Source: Peptococcaceae bacterium (GTDB taxonomy: Bacteria > Bacillota > Peptococcia > DRI-13). Taken from it: a stretch of DNA of 37,685 nt. Positions 15,950 to 23,285 of the stretch are shown here, one piece after another. The notes beneath the pieces are model-generated. The model was not told the origin of the DNA and ran no database searches. It worked only from the letters and a program-made list of their open reading frames with translations. The position numbers were made by a program, and so were the translations under genes. The stretch spans positions 1 through 37,685 of the forward strand of contig JAIHAN010000009.1 in assembly GCA_020054815.1 (NCBI GenBank), given 5' to 3'. Within the stretch, counting starts at the first letter, position 1; every line of letters begins with the position of its first letter.

Positions 15950-16843
15950 CTACTTCTTTTGCTCAATAGCAGTCCCGGTAACCAGTTCCAAACCTAACTC
16001 CGCTCCTTTGGTATATACGGGTTCCAATGCCGCCAGCATAGATTCTTTGCCCCGCCAAAAGGGCAAATTCCCAAGCTTTCGCAAAAGAGCAAGCCTTTGG
16101 CTGGGAAAGGCAATTTCCCCGAAGATATCATCCTTTATTTTTTCTCCTTCCCAGAAGGCGCTAAGATCCGTGGTGAGAACTCCCCAGGGTTCTTCATTTA
16201 AATCTTTAATACCTGATGGTACTGATTCCTCTGAGGGTTTTCCAGAAACAGTTCCCATTTTCCCTAATCTATCCAATAATTCTTCCCGTTCTATGCCCCG
16301 GAGCTTAAAAATCAGAAAAGGGTCCCGGTCAAATTCTTCTCCCAAAATATAATACACAGCGGCAATATGTTTACAAGGATTGGACCAATCCGGACAAGAG
16401 CAATCGGTTTCCAGGTCATTTTGTTTAGCAGGAAAAAGGGAAACCCCGGCCTGCTTAAATACTGTCTCGATCTCGTGGGGCATTTCTCCGGTTAAAAGTT
16501 TAGTGGTAAAAAGGGCATGGGCAGCTAAACCGGTAATAACCCTGTCCCATTCGCCTGTAGAAAGAGTCTTTACCTTGAGTTTTACTGTATAAGGTTTAAC
16601 CCGTGAGCCCTGGACCTTGGCATTCACTATCCCCTTCTTAATCTCCACAGATAAAACCTGCCCCTGACGGGCATAGCTCTTTCCCCGGTTAAGCCTGGCC
16701 CCCAGGTTAAAGCTTTCCAATACCCCATTCCATTGTTTAGCCCACCAGTTCTTACCAAAAGAGCCCTTCTTTCCTTCAGCTTTAATTCCTCCTTTAGCCT
16801 TACGGGGTACAGAAGGTGTATAGTCATAAAAATCCCATCCCAT
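15950..16843 (-). CDS. SWIM zinc-finger protein (YwqB-like)
   Basis: 297 residues with a SWIM zinc-binding motif at C148-x-C150...C157-x-H159 (DCSCPDWSNPCKHIAAVYY). The N-terminal part is rich in Lys/Gly with a WWAKQWNGVLE segment typical of this family. It starts 3 nt after the SNF2-family helicase gene with AGGAG 8 nt upstream, so they are translationally linked. The pair corresponds to the ywqB-ywqA arrangement of Bacillus subtilis. SWIM domains bind DNA or protein, and this subunit probably assists the helicase on nucleic acid. The pathway is not established. Confidence 0.88.
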   Translation of the reverse strand: MGWDFYDYTPSVPRKAKGGIKAEGKKGSFGKNWWAKQWNGVLESFNLGARLNRGKSYARQGQVLSVEIKKGIVNAKVQGSRVKPYTVKLKVKTLSTGEWDRVITGLAAHALFTTKLLTGEMPHEIETVFKQAGVSLFPAKQNDLETDCSCPDWSNPCKHIAAVYYILGEEFDRDPFLIFKLRGIEREELLDRLGKMGTVSGKPSEESVPSGIKDLNEEPWGVLTTDLSAFWEGEKIKDDIFGEIAFPSQRLALLRKLGNLPFWRGKESMLAALEPVYTKGAELGLELVTGTAIEQKK

Positions 16844-16846
16844 ACC

Positions 16847-19800
16847 TTATTCTCCTATCGCTTCACGACCAAGGGCCATGATTTCTTTAAGCTCGGCTGT
16901 GCTAAGTTCCGTCAGCCATTCCTCGCCGGTTTTAACCACCTGACCTGCTACTTCTTTTTTCCGTTCAATCATTTCATCAATTCTCTCTTCCAATGTCCCA
17001 GCACAGATAAACTTATAGACCTGGACATTTTTTGTCTGCCCGATGCGAAAAGCCCGGTCGGTGGCCTGGTTTTCCACAGCCGGGTTCCACCAGCGGTCAA
17101 AATGGATGACATGATTGGCTTTGGTTAAGTTAATTCCAGTCCCCCCCGCCTTCAAAGAAAGAATAAACAAGGGTGGGCCTTCTTCCCTTTGAAAAAGATC
17201 TACCATCCGGTCCCTCTCCTTCTTCGGCACACCGCCGTGAAGGAAAAGCACCCTGGGGCCAAAGGTTTCCGTAAGATATTTTCTGAGGATTTCACCCATT
17301 TCAGCAAACTGCGTAAAGATTAAGGCCCTATCGCCCACAGCAAGAATCTCTTCACACATTTCTGTTAAACGAGCAAGTTTTCCCGAGCGACCGGCAATAG
17401 AGGAACGATCCTTCAAAAACTGAGCGGGATGATTACATACTTGCTTCAATTTAGCCAGGGTCGCTAAAATAAGCCCCTTACGCTCCATCCCTTCACTTTC
17501 TTCCAAAGCGAGTTCCACTTCTCTGACCACGGCTGCATAAAGGGAAGCTTGTTCTTTGGTCAAGGTACAATAGGTCTTGATTTCCATTTTTTCCGGGAGG
17601 TCATTAATAATCGCCTTGTCACTCTTCAACCGCCGCAAAATGAAGGGGCCGGTAATACGTTTTAATTTCTCAGCCACAGCTTCATTCCGGTTAACTTGAA
17701 TGGGAATGTAAAAATCCCGCTTAAACTTGGCCTGATTTCCTAAAAAACCGGGATTTATAAATTCCATAAGGGACCAGAGGTCGCCCACGTTATTTTCCAC
17801 CGGGGTCCCTGTCAGGGCCACCTTCCAATCGGATTGCAGAGACCGGGCCGCCTGGGCTTGCTTGGTTTGGGAATTTTTGATATTCTGAGCTTCATCCAGG
17901 ACAACCCCTGCCCAGGTTATCTCTCTAAACAGTTCGAAATCTCTGTGTAATAACGAATAACTGGAGATAACTATGGACCGTTCCCTGACTTCTTGTATAA
18001 AAGACGATTTCTCCTTTTCCCGTTCGTTCCCGTGATGAACCATAAAAGACAAATCAGGGGTAAAACGTTGGACTTCTTTTTGCCAGTTTCCCAAAACTGA
18101 TGTAGGGCAAATAATCAGCACCGGGCGTTTTTCTCCTTGTTCCCGTACGTGTTGAATGAGGGCCAGGGTCTGAATGCTTTTTCCCAAACCCATATCATCA
18201 GCCAGACAGGTGCCCAGGCCCAGCCTTGTCATAAAACCCAGCCAGGAATAACCTTTACTCTGGTAAGGACGCAAGTGACCTTGAAGGCCCTGGGGAGCCG
18301 GCAGCTCTGCCCAGGGTGCTGCCCCCTGAAGTTGCTCAAGTAAATCAGCTATCCATCCGCTGGCCCTAACCCCTTCAAAAGGAATATTTCCTAAAGTATC
18401 CCCTGCTCCCAGCGCCATTCGAACGATATCGCGAGTTCTTACTGAACCCTCCTTTTTATGCCACTGGTTAAGGAGTGTCTGTATCTCCTGAGCATTTACT
18501 TCTACCCATTGGCCCCGCATCTTAACCAAGGGGACTTTCATTTTTACCAGATTCTCCAATTCTTTGTGGGAAAGGGTTTCCTCACCCAGGACTACTTCCC
18601 AGGAAAACGAAACAATACTATCCAATGAAAGATGGCCACCGCCCGGATATTTGGGCGTTTCAACCCGTGCGTAAGCCCTCAGTCGGCTACGCTCACCTTT
18701 ACGGGACCACCAGGCCGGCAAGATTACGGTAAAACCGGCCTGCTGCAAAACAGGAGCCCTTTCTCTTAGAAATTCATAAGCTCCTGCAGTATCAAGGGTA
18801 TATCCCGTGGGCAGGGCAGTCTTCAAGCTTTCCTCAATACGGGGGCAAATTGCCGCCCCCTGTCCCAGAGCAGTCAAAATAAACTCGTGAAGAGAAATCT
18901 TTTTGCCTTTAAACAATTTGGTCATTTTTTTATCCGCCTGCCAGGCTTCTTTCACGGGAATTAAAAGACTGGGGTCATCCACGGACTGCAGTAAATATGA
19001 AACAACCCATTCGTCTTTGTCCTCCTTGGGTTCTTCTAAACGAAAGCAAAACCGGAAAGGGGCAGTGGCTAAGAAAAAGGCCTTTTTCTTCCATTCAGCC
19101 ACAGTAGTAATGAACCGGGCTAAAACCTCCGGACTGTCTTTCATTTCCCCGTTGGGCGACTGCAGGGCATAGAGCCATTGATCATGAATACTGTCAAAGT
19201 CCGGGGCCTTACCCCCTCCCTTGCTTGCTTCAGGATATTTTTGATTAGCCCCTTCCCTCACAATAGCATCCACCATAAGAGACGTGGCCTGGGATAACAA
19301 AGCAAAAGATCCGGCGACCGGTGGCGCTTCACTATCTTCATGCAAGGCCTGACAAACGGCCGGCATGGCCTGGGCCAATTGCTTTAAGCTCTTTAACTCG
19401 TCATCCGCCAGGAATGGCTCCCAATGGGCATAATATATACCTTTTTCTTCCCTCACACCGGGTAAAAACCTCTCCCGTACGGTAAGGGCTGCGGCAAACT
19501 GTATGACCTTGGTCCAAAAAATTACATCAGAACCCAACATCACACCTAAATCAAGAAACTCTTTTCCAATACAGGCAGATAAAAAGTATATTACCTCTTT
19601 TGGGGACAGGGGCAATACCGTTACCCTCCAGGGACGCAGTACTGGTTCTTCTTTAATTGCAAAGTTCCCTGTATTTATATGCCTTGAGCCTATAGGGCCA
19701 CTGGCACTGGAAGGCAGCCAGGCCGTGAGATTCCTGCTCTTTTTTGAACCCGTCTCTATTCCAACAGAAAGAAGAGCCTCTTTTAAAGGAACAGGCCCCA

Positions 19801-19939
19801 CATCACCAGGCAATATCTCCGTTTTAGTAATTTTAGTTTTAGGCCGGCCCCTTTTAGCGCTGTCGCTTTCATCATTATGTAATATTTCTCCCCAGAGAAA
19901 CCAACTTCCATCATACATGGCCAAGTGTAAAACAATCAT
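16847..19939 (-). CDS. SNF2-family DEAD/DEAH-type helicase (YwqA-like)
   Basis: 1030 residues. The N-terminal 500 residues match the region typical of bacterial SNF2 helicases with an associated N-terminal domain. The ATPase core begins near 555: motif I DDMGLGKS (581-588), motif II DEAQ (682-685), and motif VI RAFRIGQ at about 962-968. Such ATP-dependent translocases remodel protein-nucleic acid complexes (compare RapA), and no nuclease domain is visible. The ATG at 19939 follows AAGGAGC. It is upstream of and coupled to the SWIM gene. Its role could be DNA repair, transcription recycling or defence; context does not decide. Confidence 0.93.
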   Translation of the reverse strand: MIVLHLAMYDGSWFLWGEILHNDESDSAKRGRPKTKITKTEILPGDVGPVPLKEALLSVGIETGSKKSRNLTAWLPSSASGPIGSRHINTGNFAIKEEPVLRPWRVTVLPLSPKEVIYFLSACIGKEFLDLGVMLGSDVIFWTKVIQFAAALTVRERFLPGVREEKGIYYAHWEPFLADDELKSLKQLAQAMPAVCQALHEDSEAPPVAGSFALLSQATSLMVDAIVREGANQKYPEASKGGGKAPDFDSIHDQWLYALQSPNGEMKDSPEVLARFITTVAEWKKKAFFLATAPFRFCFRLEEPKEDKDEWVVSYLLQSVDDPSLLIPVKEAWQADKKMTKLFKGKKISLHEFILTALGQGAAICPRIEESLKTALPTGYTLDTAGAYEFLRERAPVLQQAGFTVILPAWWSRKGERSRLRAYARVETPKYPGGGHLSLDSIVSFSWEVVLGEETLSHKELENLVKMKVPLVKMRGQWVEVNAQEIQTLLNQWHKKEGSVRTRDIVRMALGAGDTLGNIPFEGVRASGWIADLLEQLQGAAPWAELPAPQGLQGHLRPYQSKGYSWLGFMTRLGLGTCLADDMGLGKSIQTLALIQHVREQGEKRPVLIICPTSVLGNWQKEVQRFTPDLSFMVHHGNEREKEKSSFIQEVRERSIVISSYSLLHRDFELFREITWAGVVLDEAQNIKNSQTKQAQAARSLQSDWKVALTGTPVENNVGDLWSLMEFINPGFLGNQAKFKRDFYIPIQVNRNEAVAEKLKRITGPFILRRLKSDKAIINDLPEKMEIKTYCTLTKEQASLYAAVVREVELALEESEGMERKGLILATLAKLKQVCNHPAQFLKDRSSIAGRSGKLARLTEMCEEILAVGDRALIFTQFAEMGEILRKYLTETFGPRVLFLHGGVPKKERDRMVDLFQREEGPPLFILSLKAGGTGINLTKANHVIHFDRWWNPAVENQATDRAFRIGQTKNVQVYKFICAGTLEERIDEMIERKKEVAGQVVKTGEEWLTELSTAELKEIMALGREAIGE

Positions 19940-20087
19940 TGACTAATGCTCCTTGTTTTTTTGAGAATTATGAATCTCTAACATTATTAATATTAAAACA
20001 ATAATTTAGGAAAAAGTAAACTGAATTAACCACATGTTTTTAGGTAAGGCCATCTTGAGCTTTTAATGACTATCCATTAAAAACGTA

Positions 20088-20115
20088 TTGCTTTTCATTT
20101 AACCTATGCTATGAT
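20088..20115 (+). promoter_or_regulatory. Sigma-A-type promoter of the first coiled-coil gene
   Basis: TTGCTT at 20088-20093 and TATGAT at 20110-20115 are separated by 16 nt. They lie 28 nt before the ATG of the downstream gene, which has an AGGAGG site. Confidence 0.65.
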
Positions 20116-20142
20116 AGAAATATCAGGAGGGGTTTTTATTTT

Positions 20143-20484
20143 ATGGAGAATTTACTTAAAACAATTATAGAAAAACTGGACAAGCTGGAAAAAGGCCAAC
20201 AAGCATTGGAAAAAGGTCAGAAAGCATTAGAGGAAGGTCAAAAAGCATTACAAGAAGGTCAAAAAGAAATATACTCAATCTGCCGCAGTTTAGAGGAAAG
20301 AGTTGATGTCATTTCTGCCACAGTTACTAGATTGGAAGAAAAGATGGACCATCTTGAGGGTAGGGTTACATCTGTTGAAAATAGAGTAGACACCATAGAA
20401 GCTAAACTGCTGAAACAGACTAAATACATAACGACCAAATTCGGTCAATACGATATGGATATTTACGATCTAAAAAATCAATAA
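20143..20484 (+). CDS. Small coiled-coil protein with 7-residue tandem repeats
   Basis: 113 residues, almost entirely predicted coiled coil. Residues about 14-42 contain four near-identical 7-residue units (EKGQQAL, EKGQKAL, EEGQKAL, QEGQKEI), visible in the DNA as 21-nt tandem repeats at about 20182-20265. The following part keeps heptad spacing (LEEKMDHLEGRVTSVENRVD). No membrane segment or catalytic motif is present. It has its own promoter, an AGGAGG site and a terminator. A related gene lies 440 bp downstream (20925). Similar short coiled-coil genes are common in Clostridia without known function. The repeat block is likely to vary in copy number. Confidence 0.8.
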   Translation: MENLLKTIIEKLDKLEKGQQALEKGQKALEEGQKALQEGQKEIYSICRSLEERVDVISATVTRLEEKMDHLEGRVTSVENRVDTIEAKLLKQTKYITTKFGQYDMDIYDLKNQ

Positions 20485-20488
20485 ATTG

Positions 20489-20519
20489 AAAGCTGGCTTA
20501 AAGCCAGCTTTTTGTTTTG
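20489..20519 (+). terminator. Rho-independent terminator of the first coiled-coil gene
   Basis: A perfect 10-bp stem AAAGCTGGCT/AGCCAGCTTT with a 3-nt loop is followed by TTGTTTTG. It begins 4 nt past the stop codon. Confidence 0.88.
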
Positions 20520-20544
20520 ATCATTCTTAAACATATAGGCATTA

Positions 20545-20795
20545 CTAAAAACAAGTATCCAGCCGGACATCTTCAAACCCCTCACCAATATAGCGCCAGT
20601 GGCAATAAGCACACGTTCTTCGCCATCAGGTATGCCGGCAAGCTGCTTAGGTTGCCGTCCCCCTTTTGGCAAAGTATCTTGGTTGGGGAAGAGGCGGTCA
20701 TAAGAGTCAAGGCCCAACCGGTCCCTATGTTCCATTATTCGGGTCAAAATGACACACCGAGTTTGCGAGTCAATGATGGGGATTAGTATTTAGAC
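20545..20795 (-). pseudogene. Frameshifted remnant of a primase-helicase (TOTE-type) protein
   Basis: Three fragments are legible on the minus strand. At about 20770-20790 the reading PSLTRKLG matches the segment before the primase core. After a frameshift comes LTRIMEHRDRLGLDSYDRLF and PNQDTLPKGG, the highly conserved motif of archaeo-eukaryotic-type primases in TOTE-like proteins. This is fused at Gly-Gly to the helicase motif KQLAGIPDGEERVLIATG, which after a one-base frameshift continues RYIGEGFEDVRLDT and hits a stop. A large internal deletion must have removed the sequence between primase and helicase. It lies between the two coiled-coil genes. Confidence 0.72.
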
Positions 20796-20824
20796 AGGAT
20801 TATTGCCAGGCTTTACGCTCCTTG

Positions 20825-20853
20825 TTGAAAATTTTTAATGCTTCATATAGTAT
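20825..20853 (+). promoter_or_regulatory. Sigma-A-type promoter of the second coiled-coil gene
   Basis: TTGAAA at 20825-20830 and TAGTAT at 20848-20853 are 17 nt apart, about 70 nt before the ATG at 20925. Confidence 0.6.
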
Positions 20854-20924
20854 TAAGTCATGAAGCGATGGAAATGTTTCGTAAGGACAATTTAACAATA
20901 TAATGCTCAAAGAAGGTGAAACTG

Positions 20925-21212
20925 ATGGAGAACGAAAGAATTTATAACCTCATGGAAAAGATGTACAGAGAATTCTCCGAATTTAGAAAAGAAATGACTG
21001 AATTTAAAACAGAAACTGGTAAACGATTCGATAAAGTCGAAGAAAGTATTTCCAAGTTTGAAAACGAAACCGTAGATAAAATAAAAGCCCTCTTCGATGC
21101 CCGTGAAGTCCAGACCGATGTAAACGAAAAAATACTCTCTACCCTGGGCCGTATCGAAGCTAAAGTAGATGTACTGCAAATGGAGACAGCGCATATTCGG
21201 AGAATAAAGTAA
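20925..21212 (+). CDS. Small coiled-coil protein, paralogue of the upstream gene
   Basis: 95 residues from the ATG at 20925, with AAGGTGA 5 nt upstream; a GTG at 20916 overlaps that site. The whole chain is charged and helical with heptad spacing (EFRKEMTEFKTETGKRFDKVE; later DVLQMETAHI). It ends in HIRRIK, which is common in a family of short clostridial coiled-coil proteins. It resembles the gene at 20143 in size, layout and closing region but lacks the 7-residue tandem units. Function is unknown. The two copies flank the primase-helicase debris, so they may be by-products of a duplication or of the insertion that brought it. Confidence 0.75.
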   Translation: MENERIYNLMEKMYREFSEFRKEMTEFKTETGKRFDKVEESISKFENETVDKIKALFDAREVQTDVNEKILSTLGRIEAKVDVLQMETAHIRRIK

Positions 21213-21272
21213 CCGGGGTAAAATGAGTAACCAGTTACTGGACAAGCAGTATTTAAAAATAGGACACACAAC

Positions 21273-21321
21273 AGAACAAAAGCACGTACGTGCACTAAAT
21301 TAATTGTTGTGCTTTTGTTCT
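21273..21321 (+). repeat. 13-bp perfect inverted repeat with nested palindrome
   Basis: AGAACAAAAGCAC at 21273-21285 pairs exactly with GTGCTTTTGTTCT at 21309-21321; inside is the palindrome GCACGTACGTGC. It lies 60 nt past the second coiled-coil gene and may serve as its terminator, although the trailing T-run (TTCAAA) is weak. Confidence 0.6.
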
Positions 21322-21407
21322 TTCAAAGGGAACCCATGCGTTCCCTATGACGCTCCGCAGTTACCCTCCTTATCTAAGCTTAAGGGACTACGTCCCCTAA
21401 CACCCCT

Positions 21408-21436
21408 GTTTAGGAAATTTATATAATTTCCTAAAC
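21408..21436. repeat. 12-bp perfect inverted repeat
   Basis: GTTTAGGAAATT and AATTTCCTAAAC are separated by 5 nt (TATAT). It is AT-rich, lacks a T-run, and lies next to the terminator of the tRNA-Leu unit. A binding site or a scar of a mobile element are both possible. Confidence 0.6.
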
Positions 21437-21440
21437 TACA

Positions 21441-21466
21441 AAAAAGACACCTCCTTCGGTGTCTTT
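21441..21466 (-). terminator. Terminator of the tRNA-Cys/tRNA-Leu unit
   Basis: Stem AAAGACACC/GGTGTCTTT with a 6-nt loop, followed on the minus strand by TTTTTTG, 16 nt past the 3' end of tRNA-Leu. The reverse side has a weaker T-run, so it may act in both directions. Confidence 0.82.
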
Positions 21467-21481
21467 ATCTTTTCTAAGTGG

Positions 21482-21567
21482 TGCCCGGAGCCGGACTTGA
21501 ACCGGCACGGGAGGTAAGTCCCGCAGGATTTTAAGTCCTGTGCGTCTGCCTATTCCGCCACCCGGGC
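21482..21567 (-). tRNA. tRNA-Leu (anticodon UAA)
   Basis: Read on the minus strand, 86 nt starting GCCCGGGTGGCGG fold into a tRNA with a long variable arm (CTGCGGGACTTACCTCCCG), as expected of class II tRNA-Leu. The anticodon loop is ACTTAAAAT, giving UAA. The T-arm GGTTCAAGTCC is intact. The 3' CCA is not encoded. Confidence 0.95.
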
Positions 21568-21599
21568 ATGTGGTATATATTGTTTGTTTTACTTGTATT

Positions 21600-21676
21600 C
21601 GATAACCGATATCCGCTTTCCGATATCCGAAAACTATTAACTTTCCTCGGAAGTCGGAATTCGGTAGTCGGATAAT
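21600..21676. repeat. Phase-locked heptanucleotide array, 11 units
   Basis: Between tRNA-Leu and tRNA-Cys the sequence divides into eleven consecutive 7-nt units without slippage. The first block is of type CGATAAC/CGATATC/CGCTTTC, the last of type GGAAGTC/GGAATTC/GGTAGTC, with TATTAAC and TTTCCTC between them. Reversed, the last block shares TTCCGA-type units with the large array at 35198-35379. Confidence 0.75.
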
Positions 21677-21695
21677 CGTAATATATTAATATTGG

Positions 21696-21768
21696 AGGTG
21701 CGGGTCGGATTTGAACCGACGGATGGCGGATTTGCAGTCCGCAGCGTTAGCCTCTTCGCCACCGCACC
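21696..21768 (-). tRNA. tRNA-Cys (anticodon GCA)
   Basis: 73 nt on the minus strand starting GGTGCGGTGGCGAAG. The acceptor stem GGTGCGG/CCGCACC is closed, the anticodon loop is ACTGCAAAT (GCA), and the T-arm GGTTCAAATCC is intact. CCA is not encoded. It precedes tRNA-Leu in the same unit. Confidence 0.95.
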
Positions 21769-21796
21769 ACACCATGTTTCAATCGGTACAGAAGAT

Positions 21797-21825
21797 ATCT
21801 TATCAAAAATATTTACTTACGTCAA
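21797..21825 (-). promoter_or_regulatory. Promoter of the tRNA-Cys/tRNA-Leu unit
   Basis: On the minus strand TTGACG (21820-21825) and TAAGAT (21797-21802) are exactly 17 nt apart and lie 29 nt upstream of the tRNA-Cys 5' end. Confidence 0.78.
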
Positions 21826-21839
21826 GTTGAATATTTTTC

Positions 21840-22769
21840 CTAAAATCCTGTAAGTCGAGCAAGTTCTCTGCCAAGTTCCGGTGTGCCCGCGGCAATGACA
21901 TTAAACTTGAGTTTGTTGAGCAAACTAACCTCACGGGTTTTGATTATATCATACAGGAAAGTATCATGCAAGCCGGTATTCGTTTGTCCGTTTAAATAAA
22001 CTTTCATCTGAAAATCTCCACCGGCACGCTGGACCAGGTGAAAAGGCTGGCACACATCTGTCACCTTCAAGCGTCTGCCCAGGCTGACATAGGCGTCATA
22101 CTGGCCGCTGGCCACCTGGCAGAGATCCAGGATAGAAGAACCGGCCCGCCGTAAGACCAGTTCACTGGTCAAGAGATTTAACTGGTTGATGGGAGTTGAA
22201 CTTTGTACATCAAGATCAATCCCAATCACAGCCTTCTTCTCCAGTTTGGTGACTGGTGAGGTCCTGATCTTTAACTCCTGCCCTTCACTCTGGTAGAAGG
22301 AACCGTTATCAGAAGAATAATACCACTTGTCAGCAAAAATCTCTTTTTGCATGGTAAATTCCAGGGCCCGGTGATTGCCGGTAATCTCCAGGGCAGCCAC
22401 TTTTCCAAAAGCAATAGATACAGATAAAACCGGGGAAGGTGTCAACCAGGGCCGGACATTATTAGACCCGTCAATAGGATCTACCAGCATAAAATGCCTG
22501 GGATTATCACCAATGACGTCCACCCCCGTCTCTTCACTGACCAGGATGACGGGGAAATCCTCTTTTCTTTCATGCACAAAATTAAGAACAGTCCGGTTTA
22601 TAAGCTCATCAAAACCCGTGGGAACGTCTCCCGATACATTAAGACAGTCATGTTTAAAAAATAAAGAACATTGGGGAGATTTCATCTCTTCCCGGGCTAC
22701 TCTGTTAATTTTCTCTATGAGCTCCTTACCATACCGGAAGTAGAAGTGCTTGTCCACCCTCTTCACCAT
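21840..22769 (-). CDS. Inositol monophosphatase-family protein
   Basis: 309 residues from the ATG at 22769, which has AAGGATGG just upstream; a TTG at 22802 would add 11 residues but has no ribosome site. The Mg-dependent phosphatase fold is shown by VSEETG, the metal motif DPIDGSNNV (about 110-118) and RRAGSSILDLCQVASGQYDAY (about 208-228). The final family aspartate is probably in KVTDVCQP. Members dephosphorylate inositol phosphate, fructose-1,6-bisphosphate, PAP or related compounds. There is a C-terminal extension of about 60 residues. It stands alone between two tRNA units; the substrate is unknown. Confidence 0.85.
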   Translation of the reverse strand: MVKRVDKHFYFRYGKELIEKINRVAREEMKSPQCSLFFKHDCLNVSGDVPTGFDELINRTVLNFVHERKEDFPVILVSEETGVDVIGDNPRHFMLVDPIDGSNNVRPWLTPSPVLSVSIAFGKVAALEITGNHRALEFTMQKEIFADKWYYSSDNGSFYQSEGQELKIRTSPVTKLEKKAVIGIDLDVQSSTPINQLNLLTSELVLRRAGSSILDLCQVASGQYDAYVSLGRRLKVTDVCQPFHLVQRAGGDFQMKVYLNGQTNTGLHDTFLYDIIKTREVSLLNKLKFNVIAAGTPELGRELARLTGF

Positions 22770-22877
22770 CCCATCCTTAATGATGCGGTCCGCGAACGAC
22801 AACCATTATTCATTATAGATGATGTGCTCTATACACTCAATACAGCAAAACCAGTGCAGGCAAGTTTAAATTTAAGC

Positions 22878-22904
22878 AACAAAAAACCCGGCTTAAGCCA
22901 GGTT
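22878..22904 (-). terminator. Terminator of the tRNA-Phe/tRNA-Gly unit
   Basis: Stem AACCTGGCTT/AAGCCGGGTT followed on the minus strand by TTTTTTG, starting 10 nt past the CCA of tRNA-Gly. Confidence 0.82.
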
Positions 22905-22913
22905 GTATGCTTC

Positions 22914-22988
22914 TGGAGCGGAAGACGGGATTCGAACCCGCGACCCTCGCCTTGGCAAGGCGATGCTCTACCACTGAGCCACTTCCGC
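22914..22988 (-). tRNA. tRNA-Gly (anticodon GCC)
   Basis: 75 nt on the minus strand starting GCGGAAGTGGCTCAGTGG. The acceptor stem GCGGAAG/CTTCCGC is closed, the anticodon loop is CTTGCCAAG (GCC), the T-arm GGTTCGAATCC is intact, and the 3' CCA is encoded. Confidence 0.96.
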
Positions 22989-23003
22989 ACATTCGTTTTT
23001 TAA

Positions 23004-23079
<76 letters not shown>

Positions 23080-23106
23080 AGTTGCTCTCACCAGTTGACA
23101 AGTGAT

Positions 23107-23136
23107 ATTTTAACATTGTTTTTAGCGTCCTGTCAA
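23107..23136 (-). promoter_or_regulatory. Promoter of the tRNA-Phe/tRNA-Gly unit
   Basis: Consensus TTGACA (23131-23136), 18 nt spacer, TAAAAT (23107-23112) with an extended -10 TG just upstream. It lies 28 nt before the tRNA-Phe 5' end. Confidence 0.82.
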
Positions 23137-23191
23137 CTTCTTTTTTCTTCTTGCACTGCCGGATTTGCCGGACGAGACTATTTGAGTATAG

Positions 23192-23257
23192 CAGGGAGAC
23201 GGGCTCAAGTCAAGCCCAGTCTCCCTGTTATGTCTCCCTGTTATGTCTCCCTGTTAA
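23192..23257. repeat. Hairpin whose right arm is repeated three times (13-nt units)
   Basis: CAGGGAGAC-GGGCT pairs with AGCCC-A-GTCTCCCTG around a 7-nt loop. The right-arm unit GTCTCCCTGTTAT then occurs three times in tandem at 23219, 23232 and 23245 (the last ends in A). It sits between the tRNA-Phe promoter and the 3' end of speB and may act as a terminator for speB, though the T-run is lacking. Confidence 0.7.
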
Positions 23258-23285
23258 ATATATACCATTGCAAATTGGGTATCGC

